In this document: positions 49,301 to 61,300 of the stretch, in pieces
Position numbering within the stretch: position 1 is the first letter of the stretch
Layout of the letters: each line of letters begins with the position of its first letter
Assembly (NCBI GenBank): GCA_032209605.1
Contig: JASFXZ010000012.1
Coordinates: 4,154,001-4,218,000, forward strand
Reading direction: 5' to 3'
Length of the DNA stretch: 64,000 nt
Origin: Mactromeris polynyma
Lineage: Eukaryota; Mollusca; Bivalvia; Venerida; Mactridae
Position numbers and translations under genes: made by a program
Notes under the pieces: model-generated
The model's input: only the letters and a program-made list of their open reading frames with translations
Database searches by the model: none
What the model was told of the DNA's origin: nothing

Positions 49301-52300
49301 ATAGTCTTGCCATTTCAATGAGAAAGGGGCAGAATGCACATAGTCTTGCCATTTCAATGAGAAAGGGGCAGAATGCACATAGTCTTGCCATTTCAATGAG
49401 AAAGGGGCAGAATGCACATAGTCTTGCCATTTCAATGAGAAAGGGGCAGAATGCAGAAACTCTTGCCATTTCAATGAGAAAGGGGCAGAATGCACAAACT
49501 CTTGCCATTTCAATGAGAAAGGGGCAGAATGCACAAACTCTTGCCATTTCAATGAGAAAGGGGCAGAATGCACACACTCTTGCCATTTTAATGAACGAAG
49601 GGCAGCTAGCTAGAATGCACAAAATCTTGTCATTTCAATGAACAAAGGGCAGAATGCACAAACTCTTGCCATTTCAATGAACAAAGGGGGAGAATGCACA
49701 AACTCTTGCCATTTCAATGAACAAAGGACAGAATGCACAAACTCTTGCCATTTCCATGAACAAAGGGGGAGAATGCACAAACTCTTGCCATTTCAGTGAG
49801 CAAAGGGGAGAATGCACAAACTCTTGCCATTTCAGTGAGCAAAGGGGAGAATGCAAGTACTCTTGCCATTTCAATGAACAAAGGGCAGACTGCACAAAAT
49901 CTTGTCATTTCAATGAACAAAGAGCAGAATGCACAAAATCTTGTCATTTCAATGAACAAAGGGCAGACTGCACAAAATCTTGTCATTTCAATGAACAAAG
50001 AGCAGAATGCACAAAATCTTGCCATTTCAGTGAGCAAAGGGGGAGAATGCACAAAATCTTGCCATTTCAGTGAGCAAAGGGGGGATAATGCACAAAATCT
50101 TACCATTTCAGTGAGCAAAGGGGAGAATGCACAAAATCTTGCCATTTCAATGAGAAAGGGGTAGAATGCACAAAATCTTGCCATTTCAATGAGCAAAGGG
50201 GAGAATACACAAAATCTTGCCATTTCAGTGAGCAAAGGATAGAATACACAAAATCTTGCCATTTCAGTGAGCAAAGGGGAGAATGCACAATTAGTCTCAA
50301 ATGTATGTGTACCAGGAAACAGCACATCTATGCAAATTGAGTATCAAAGCATGATCAGAAATTTCTAACAAAACATGACTTCATTATCTTGTTCTCAGAA
50401 CAGATCCTTCAAATGAAGAGAATTTTTCCAAAACATCAATGAAACAGCTTCTTTAATTTATTTGCAAAAAAAACAAACGCCCACCAAAATATTTAGCAGA
50501 TTTATTTCAGAATTACTTACACATTCATACAAAGTCTGCATGCCGGAGATATAAAATGCATTATATCAACAAGAATCATGTTTGACAATTGAAATGTGTT
50601 TGTACAAGTCATGCAATTCAGCTGATAAGTTGATAAGTTTGCTAGGTTAGTCAGAAATTTGTAAAATATCAAAATGTCTAATGACAAGCTTATGTTTCAA
50701 CAAAAAGTGTTGATTATTATGATAAAACGCGATCATGGAGGTTTTTTTTAAGAAATACTGGCAAAAATATAAATGCTAAGCTGAATAAGCATAAACTTTG
50801 ATGCTGATTCACTTATATAAAGATTGCATCACTAAATAAATCACTGGGTCAAAGAAACACAAATATTTAAAAGGGGCAAAGATACACAACACTTCAGAGG
50901 TCAAGGTCATTATTATTCTAAAAATATCAAGGTGATGGTCACAAATTGCTTGCAAGATCAAGGCAAATAAATTGTTATATTATTCAAATATAAATTATCA
51001 CACAAATATATATTTTAATGAATAATAAAACCATTCCCAAGACAATAAATCCTCATATTGACCTTGCTCGAGGGCTATTCTTTTTTATATAGTTCAGAGC
51101 ACAACAGGGCATAAACTGAATTAAAATCAAAGTAAGTAATGAGTGGCCCTAATTTGAGCAACAGTCTCTCCAGATTGGCTCTCACTTGAGCAACAACCTC
51201 TCCAGTATGGCCCCTGCTTGAGCAATAACCTCTGGAGTGGCCCTTACTTGAGCAAGTACCTCTCAAGATTGGCCCTCATTTGAGCAACAACCTCTCCAGA
51301 GTTGTCCCTGCTTGAGCAACTATCTCTTCAGAGTGGCCCTCATTTGAACAAGAACCTCTCTCGAGTGGCCCTCACTTGAGCAAAAAAAACTCTCCAGAGT
51401 GGCCCCTGCTTGAGCAACAACCTCTCCAGAGTGGCTCTCATTTGAGCAACAACCTCTCCAGAGTGGCCCCTGCTTGAGCAACAACCTCTCCAGAGTGGCC
51501 CCTGTTTGAGCTACAACCTCTCCAGAGTGGCCCTCATTTGAGCAACAACCTCTCCAGAGTTGCCCTTGCTTGAGCAACAACCTCTCCAGAGTGGCCCCTG
51601 CTTGAGCAACAACCTCTCCAGAGTGGCCCTCATTTGAGCAACAACCTATCCAGAGTGGCCCCTGCTTAAGCAGAAACCTCACCAGTATGGCCCCTGCTTG
51701 AGCAAGAACCTCATCAGAGTGGCCGTCATAGCAAAAGAACCTCTCCATAGTGGCCCTTGCTTGTGCATCAACCTCTTCAGAGTGGCCCTCATTTGAGCAA
51801 GAACCTCTCCAGAGTGGCCCTTGTTTGAGCATCAACCTCTCCAGAGTGGCCCTTGCTTGATTATCAACCTCTCTAGAGTGGCCATTGCTTGAGCATCAAC
51901 CTCTCCAGAGTGGCCCTTGCTTGAGCATCAACCTCTCCAGAGTGGCCCCTGCTTGAGCAACAACCTCTCCAGAGTGGCTCTCATTTGAGCAACAACCTAT
52001 CCAGAGTGGCCCCTGCTTAGGCAGAAACCTCACCAGTATGGCCCCTGCTTGAGCAAGAACCTCATCAGAGTGGCCGTCATAGCGAAAGAACCTCTCCATA
52101 GTGGCCCTTGCTTGTGCATCAACCTCTTCAGAGTGGCCCTCATTTGAGCAAGAACCTCTCCAGAGTGGCCCTTGCTTGAGCATCAACCTCTCCAGAGTGG
52201 CCCTTGCTTGAGCAACAACCTCTCCAGAGTGGCTCTTGCTTGAGCAACAACCTCTCCAGAGTGGCCCTTGCTTGAGCAACAACCTCTCCAGAGTGGCCCT

Positions 52301-55300
52301 TGCTTGAGCAACAACCTCTCCAGAGTGGCCCTTACTTGAGCAACCTCTCCAGAATGGCCCTTGCTTGTGCATCAACCTCTCCAGAGTGGCCCTTACTTGA
52401 GCATCAACCTCTCCAGAGTGGCCCTTGCTTGAGCAACAACCTCTCCAGAGTGGCCCTTACTTGAGCATCAACCTCTCCAGAGTGGCCCTTACTTGAGCAT
52501 CAACCTCTCCAGAGTGGCCCTTGCTTGAGCAACAACCTCTCCAGAGTGGCCCTTGCTTGAGCATCAACCTCTCCAGAGTGGCCCTTGCTTGTGCATCAAC
52601 CTCTCCAGAGTGGCCCTTACTTGAGCATCAACCTCTCCAGAGTGGCCCTCATTTGAGCAAGAACCTCTCCAGAGTGGCCCTTGCTTGAGCAACAACCTCT
52701 CCAGAGTGGCCCTTGCTTGTGCATCAACCTCTCCAGAGTGGCCCTTGCTTGAACAACAACCTCTTCAGAGTGGCCCTCACTCGAGCAACAATCTTTCCAG
52801 CGAGGCAACAACACATATAATTTTCCTGTAGTAAAATATTTACAACCAATTTCACCTCACTAGACCAACAACCTTACTAAAACAGATGAAATATGCATCT
52901 ACCTGCAGGGAGTCTCTCTTCAAAGGTTGCACCATATATTGTCTGTCACAACAGAATGTTTAATTATCTCTTAAATTCCAATCGCATGAAGCGCATAGAC
53001 AAACTTCCGACAGAAATCACCACATTAATTTAAACAAACTGGAATATCTCAGCTGCAGACACATTGACGTCATATGAAAACAAACTTGATTCAAATCAAT
53101 TAAAATAACGGAACACTGAACAAGATATTTACAATAGCATTCAATTTTAATTAGTGTTTCTCCATTTAAACTTGTTTTTAATTCCAATCTTTTTGCAACA
53201 ATATATCTTCATTTTAGACATACAGAAAAACTCACCACTATTCCCCAGCCAGTGGCAATGCATTGCAAAACTATAAACAAATAAATCATTTATAAAACAA
53301 AATTGAAAATTTTCGAAACTGCAGTTAATAATGGCCACTTTCAAAACCAAATATAAAACAAGAAATATCACCGAAAAAAGATGGTCGGTGCAATTTAAAG
53401 GTTAAGATTTGTTGTGCAACTTAAAAAAAATACTGAGATGTTACGATTGCTGGTCACTCCAGATCCAAAATGGATTTCGGTAAATTCACCGAAATTCAGT
53501 GGATTTTGGTAAGGTAATGTACCCTTTATCAAAAGGTTCACCATGCCGCGTCAAGGTTACATAAGACCACCAAGTCAATTTCTCCTCACGTTGTTGGGTT
53601 GACGAGAAATTGCCTTGGTGGTTAACGTAAGATTTGATTGGTTTACACAACATTGATATGCAAATAGCAAAACCAAGTTAGTATGGCTGAGCCGAATAAA
53701 ATCTGAACCAAATACTTCATTTCTTAACCAGAGTTGAAGAAGCTTAAATATCCAACATTTAAATTTGTTTCATAATTACATAAATTCCGTGTGGAATTAT
53801 TTCAACATCTTGTAACAGTTTTAAGACAACAACAATGTTACGAAACCTGTATTAGTGATGTTAATTATGACGTAGAGAATATTTCACAAGCTTTGATGTC
53901 ACAAACTAAAAATAAATGCTCAGTTTATTTATTATAGTGTCACCCCTATTTAAAGGGCCAGCTATTTCTGACTTATGAGACACCTACCTTCTGAGCACAT
54001 TTACTTCCCGATTACTATACTTAAATGCCAGGTATCAGGCAGGTAGGCACACAGTAACCATTATTTAACTAGCTGGCGTCCCACAAACCGGCCATATCAG
54101 AACAGACCCCGGGATTCAAACCTTTGACCTCCCACTTCCAAGGCAGATGCCTTAACCACTCAGCCAAGGGAGACTAAGCACTTACTTAGAAGCAATTTTG
54201 GTGGCTTAATGTTTTACTTATAGAATTACATGTACATGAAAATACTTGTAAATGCTGTGTTATTTGTTGTTTTTTTCCATTTGGAAAACAGAAGAGATCT
54301 TAATTTAAGCATTTCGGAGGCATCATCATCATTTCGAGGATTCAGCGCAAGACTATCCTAATTCCTATGTATTTATATAGGAGTTAGTATTGTCTTGCAC
54401 GGAACCCTCTATTGGGTAGTTTACTCTTCTATTCTGTTATTGCTGTAAGATCACTATAAATAGAAAGGTAGACGTCTGATTTTAATATTTGTGGTACTAA
54501 ATAAAACTAGAAAGATATATCTGAATGTTAGAAAATGCAAATGACCCTGGGGAGACAAATGACCCTGGGGAGACAAATGACCCTGGGGAGGCGGAATCAG
54601 TTCCAAGTCGAGATAATGAGTTTAGTTTAATTTTTTTTAGTTTAATCATATTTTATTGTATTTATACATATAACAATCATATTTGCACAAACATACACAT
54701 AACTTGTACATACATACAAAATGGTTGGGCCTTTAACAACAATATCTAGGGCCCTCCCCTAAATAAAGATAAGGAGTGACTCTACTAAGTACAGTAAAAC
54801 TTCGAAACCTCGAACAGTTTTGGGTCAAACACAGTAGATACCTCAAACAGGTTCTTAGGTCCCGGCAAAACCCCTTCTTATTTCATATTAACGAACAGTA
54901 GATCACTCGAACGGAGATAGGTTGAACACTCGAACAAGTTTTGCGGTCCCTTGATATCATTTCATTCATTGTTCACCCCAGATAGGTCGAACAATACAAT
55001 AATTCATACCTTTCATGGACCGAGCGATATTCTAGTATTTGTTGACAGGTAAGAGTGGTGACACGTGTTATTCGCACGTAGTGATAATTACTTGATGGTT
55101 GCACTTTAAACAATACAGTGTACATGTACTTATGTGACAAACAAATCAGCATGCTTAGTACACTTGCACCGGTGACAGTCAGTTACACGTATATGGTAGA
55201 TGGCTCGAACAGGTAGATGGCTCAAACTAATTGCTCGGCCCGATGGCAGTTCGAGGTTTCTAAGTTTTACTGTATCAGCAATAAAAAATGGACAATAATT

Positions 55301-58300
55301 ACTTTTTATTACCATGATTATGCATAGGGGTATGCTGAATTACATTTTTAAGCAGTCATTGTCAACATCCAATTGTTGTTCATGAATATATTTCTTTCAT
55401 TTTAATACACTTAGTTATCAGGAGGCTGTGTTTCCACTAAGACATATTCAACTCACATACAATCATACTTAACCCTGCCTTGAAATACAGATACATGTAC
55501 ATAAATTATTATTAATAATTATTTTATCTCAGGATATTTTCGTTTTGCCTTTATATTGACAAAAGGATAAATAAAAGTTCAGTAAAATCCTTTTCTAAAG
55601 ACCATGGAAAGACGATTTAACAGAAACCAGCTAAAATTACTCACAATTTTACAACATGATATTTGATAAATCAAAAATTAATTACAATTTCATTGTCATG
55701 ACAACCAGCCAATTACCATGTGATATTATTGCCAAATATTTGTCAGAATTAATCAGTATAAAATACTTTGTAATTTTCCAGAAATTAATAAATCAATGAG
55801 GTAACGACATTTTGATATGCATGCCTTATGCCAATGTGAGAAATTAGACAATTAGGTCATTCTTCAAAGTTGTTTGTTTATGGTACCCTGAACGTCTCAC
55901 CGAAAATGTACTGGACTCAAATTAAGCAACTGCACTCAGGATATTTTCATGTCATGTACTCATTCACAACAGGATTTCATACACACATTTTTTGTTAGAA
56001 AATAATCAACCTAATGAAATATCCTAACTAGAAATGTACCCACAAGACACAAGTGCCCACACTTCACTTAATCAAGGGTGTCAAGGCCAATAACTCTATT
56101 TTCCCTTGGCAGAGAGAGACGAAAACCAAGGAACACAACTTCATATACTGGTATACATTCCTATAAAGTTTGATGACAATATGTCTGACCAACTTCACAT
56201 ACTGGTATACATTGCTATAAAGTTTGATGACAATAGGTCTGACCAACTTCACATACTGGTATACATTCCTATAAAGTTTGATGACAATAGGTCTGACCAA
56301 CTTCACATACTGGTATACATTCCTATAAAGTTTGATGACAATAGATCTGACCAACTTCATATACTGGTATACATTGCTATAAAGTTTGAAGACAATAGGT
56401 CTGACCAACTTCATATACTGGTATACATTGCTATAAAGTTTGATGACAATAGGTCTGACCATCTTCACATACTAGTATACATTCCTATAAAGTTTGATGA
56501 CAATAGGTCTGACCAACTTCACATACTGGTATACATTGCTATAAAGTTTGATGACAATATGTCTGACCAACTTCACATACTGGTATACATTGCTATAAAG
56601 TTTGATGACAATAGGTCTGACCAACTTCATATACTGGTATACATTGCTATAAAGTTTGAAGACAATAGATCTGACCAACTTCACATACTGGTATACATTG
56701 CTATAAAGTTTGATGACAATAGGTCTGACCAACTTCACATACTGGTATACCTTCCTATAAAGTTTGAAGACAATAGGTCTGACCAACTTCACATACTGGT
56801 ATACATTGCTATAAAGTTTGAAGACAATAGATCTGACCAACTTCATATACTGGTATACATTGCTATAAAGTTTGATGACAATAGGTCTGACCAACTTCAC
56901 ATACTGGTATACATTCCTATAAAGTTTGATGACAATATGTCTGACCAACTTCATATACTGGTATACATTGCTATAAAGTTTGATGACAATAGGTCTGACC
57001 AACTTCATATACTGGTATACATTCTTATAAAGTTTGATGACAATAGGTCTGACCAACTTCACATACTGGTATACATTGCTATAAAAATTGAAGACAATAG
57101 GTCTGACCAACTTCATATACTGGTATACATTCCTATAAAGTTTGATGACAATAGGTCTGACCAACTTCACATATTGGTATACATTGCTATAAAGTTTGAT
57201 GACAATAGGTCTGACCAACTTAACATACTGGTATACATTCCTATAAAATTTGAAGACAATAGGTCTGATGGTTCAGGAGATATGAATTACATGTACGAGT
57301 TTTGTGGAACTGACTGAAGAAAGGATGGCGAGACTGACTCACAGTTGTGGGGGCACACAAATTGTGTGAAGAATAATGTAAAACAAACAATTGTTTAGGG
57401 ATGCCATTATCAAGAAGTTTTTGTGCTGCTTTCTAATAGAAAGGAAAGTTTAAAAGAAGACAAAATAATTACACTGAAGTTCGAAGGTGAGATAACGTCA
57501 TCTCAATTATGATCTACTAAACAATATCAGAAGAAGGATACATTAATATCTCAAATATAATTCCAAAAGAAAAATCCAAAATGAACATTCTCTCTTTATG
57601 CAATATGCCAGCCTATAGCCTTTTATTATAACAGATATATTTACTTCATAGTACATTATGCAAGGTTTTCTAATATCACTATACATGTATATAATACATC
57701 ACAATACGGTGCATTTACAAAACCATATAATTATGTACCACTGTGAACAGCAAACTTGCATTCTTTTCTTAATAACAATTTCTGATTTCAATTTGATCAA
57801 ATAAGCTTACCATTCATTTTTATTTTACAAAGCATCTAAAATAATTGTGTGCACAAATTATTTCTAGAAGACTTCAAAGAAGTGCTCCCTCGATTAAGCG
57901 CTTTCCTACTGCCGAGTGTTCTACTTGATACACTGACTTTGAGATTTGAGTGAGAATCTGAGATTTGAGGTGTTGATTATAACACTAACTCTTGACATAA
58001 ATCTGCACTCAATACATGAAATTCTCAAATCTCTGATTTTATATCGCATGCTAAACAATATGTCACATACCGTTACAGACACAAGCAAATTTCTTTATAC
58101 ATCATAACAAATAATAATAAACTGGTAATAAAAATTTAATGAAGACAATTAACAGCTGGAAGCAACACACATATCTGCTACCATGACATTGTCACGAGAT
58201 CTATATCCATCCTATCGTATACTGTATATTTAATGGTTAAATTATCTTAAATAAGCAAACTTCAAAACCCTCGTCGATTTGCTGTGACACCAGGAGGAAA

Positions 58301-61300
58301 AAACACCCACAGATTTCTGCCAGATAAGATGATAAAGGGAGATAACTAGTGACAATCCCATGTTGATCTGACTGAATAAATGAATCTAACATACCTTGTA
58401 TACTCAGGATTGTGACAAAAATGGTCAACAACGACAGCAAGGATATACATAACTGAAACAGACAATGAAAGAAAGTCAAATTGAAATACCGTGATCACCA
58501 TTTTGAGGGGTTAGAGCCAGAACCTACCATCTCCTTAATAAATTTATATGGAGATAGCTTGTTATAACTCCAGCAACTCAAATTTTTTGTTTTCAACACC
58601 ATTTTGAGCGTAATCAGACCATAGCTACACAACGGCACACAAAGACACTTGAGTCTGCCAAAAATAATTCAAAATGTCGCAACATCTTTTATTCTTTCTA
58701 GTGAGATTGCCCGCTGATCCCCTTTGCATCTGTAAGATTTCAGTTCGATCTTAAGGGCTTGCTAAACCAATAGCACTTAGTCTAATTTGTTGGAGAAAGG
58801 GAAACATGCATTTAATTCAAGTAAATGTTCCTTACAAGGTATGTTTTCCTTTTCTTTACTTAAACAGCAGAAAACAATGGCAGTCCTCATGGGAGGCAGC
58901 TTTTTGATGTCCAGCGTGAATAAACCTTGGACAGGGATTATAACCATTATCTGGCACTAATTAAGAACTCAGACTTAATTCTGCATAGTCTGAGGGCAGA
59001 GATTTAAGTGTGTGAAGAGTATTGCAATGCTTACTGAGAGCCGAGTATTCTCTGAGATCAACACTTATATGAATCTGAGATTTTACAGTGAATCTGAGAT
59101 ATGAGTGAATCTGAGATTTGAGAGTGAATCTGAGATTTGAGAGTGAAATCGGAGATGTGAGAGTAATTCTGGGATTTGAGAGTGATTCTGAGATTTGAGA
59201 GTGTATCTGGGTTTTGAGATTTGAGAGTGATTCTGAGATTTGAGAGTGATTCTGAGATTTGAGAGTAATTCTGGGATTTGAGAGTGATTCTGAGATTTGA
59301 GAGTGAATCTGAATTTTGAGTATAAATCTGAGATTTGAGAGTGAATCTGAGATTTGAGAGTGAATCTGAAGTATGAGAGTGAATCTGAGACTTGAGAGTG
59401 TATCTAGGATTTAGGTGTGAAACTGAGATTTGAGTGTGAATTGAAGATTTGAGAGTGATTCTGAGATTTGAGAGTGAATCTGGAATTTGAGAGTGAATCA
59501 GAGATTTGAGTGAGAATCAGAAATTTGAGTGAGAATCAGAGATTTGAGTGAGAATCAGAGATTTGAGTAAGAATCAGAGATTTGAGTGTGAATCAGAGAT
59601 TTGAGTGTGAATCATTAATTTGAGTGAGAATCAGAGATTTGAGTGTGAATCAGAGATTTGAGTAAGAATCAGAGATTTGAGTGAGAATCAGAGATTTGAG
59701 TAAGAATCAGAGATTTGAGTGAGAATCAGAGATTTGAGTGAGAATCAGAGATTTGAGTGTGAATCATTAATTTGAGTGAGAATCAGAGATTTGAGTGTGA
59801 ATCAGAGATTTGAGTGTGAATCAGAGATTTGAGTGTGAATCATTAATTTGAGTGTGAATCAGAGATTTGAGTAAGAATCAGAGATTTGAGTGAGAATCTG
59901 AGATTTGAGAGTGAATCTGGAATTTGAGTGAGAATCAGAGATTTGAGTAAGAATCAGAGATTTGAGTGAGAATCAGAGATTTGAGTGTGAATCATTAATT
60001 TGAGTGAGAATCAGAGATTTGAGTGAGAATCAGAGATTTGAGTGTGAATCATTAATTTGAGTAAGAATCAGAGATTTGAGTGAGAATCAGAGATTTGAGT
60101 GTGAATCATTAATTTGAGTGTGAATCAGAGATTTGAGTGTGAATCATTAATTTGAGTGAGAATCAGAGATTTGAGTGTGAATCAGAGATTTGAGTGAGAA
60201 TCAGAGATTTGAGTGTGGATCATTAATTTGAGTGAGAATCAGAGATTTGAGTGTGAATCAGAGATTTGAGTGTGAATCATTAATTTGAGTGTGAATCAGA
60301 GATTTGAGTGTGAATCATTAATTTGAGTGTGAATCAGAGATTTGAGTGTGAATCAGAGATTTGAGTGTGAATCAATGATTTGAGTGAGAATCAGAGATTT
60401 GAGTGTGAATCAGAGATTTGAGTGAGAATCAGAGATTTGAGTGAGAATCAGACATTTGAGTGAGAATCAGACATTTGAGTGTGAATCAGAGATTTGAGTG
60501 AGAATCAGAGATTTGAGTGTGAATCAGAGATTTGAGTGTGAATCATTAATTTGAGTGAGAATCAGAGATTTGAGTGTGAATCAGAGATTTGAGTGTGAAT
60601 CAGAGATTTGAGTGTAAATTTGATACTTGAGTGTGCTAAGTGGATTGCTATGCTTAAAGAATCTTAGATCTGAGAGTAAGTATTTAGAGCCTACTGGTCA
60701 GTAACAGTTATAGTTCTGGATCCTCAGGTATATGAAGCTGACATAACAAAATATTCCTACTGCCACAGTTTGGTAACCTGAACAACGTCACTTCAAATTG
60801 AACAATATTGAATTAATTAAAGAAGATGCAATGCATACAAAGGCAATTACCTGTATGAATGAAACATAAGAGCCTACATATGTGTCTGATTGTATTAGCA
60901 GAGAATCAATTCAATTGATATAGACAGTAAAACAAACACATGAAATACACTAATTATCTCTAAGTCAGACAATTTTTTTGTTAGACATATAACCTAAGGC
61001 ATCTCATCTTTCCTTTAATTTCTTTGAAACACCTGCATATTCAAACTATATTTCAAATGCAGCAAATCTCCTATATACAAACATGTGGGCTTTTTCCGGA
61101 GCACTTAAGTATTTTGCTACAAAATTTACACAGGCTGGTACCCAGCTTCATATTTGTGAGAGATTCCAGCTGCAGTAAGTATTAAAACAATATTTATTTT
61201 CAATTTCCACTTCAAATCAAATTATAAAATTAAAATGACATCAATTTGAAGATTTCGCTGCCGGTAGAAATGATTTTTTTTAAGAATTATACTCTTCAAT

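Noticed and set aside
49092..50327. Frames of 118-203 codons on both strands over the 39-bp array
   Set aside because: These are overlapping frames on both strands with Cys/Phe/Pro-rich or Lys/Gln-rich composition derived from one repeat unit. They are by-products of period 39.
54525..54746. Small acidic NDPGET-repeat protein
   Set aside because: Only three 18-bp units, followed by low-complexity AT-rich codons. It is better described as a minisatellite.
56106..57317. 403-residue open frame as a real repeat protein
   Set aside because: It exists only because the array period is a codon multiple. The antisense frames are equally open, there is no signal, domain or splice evidence, and the flanks look like a dispersed element.
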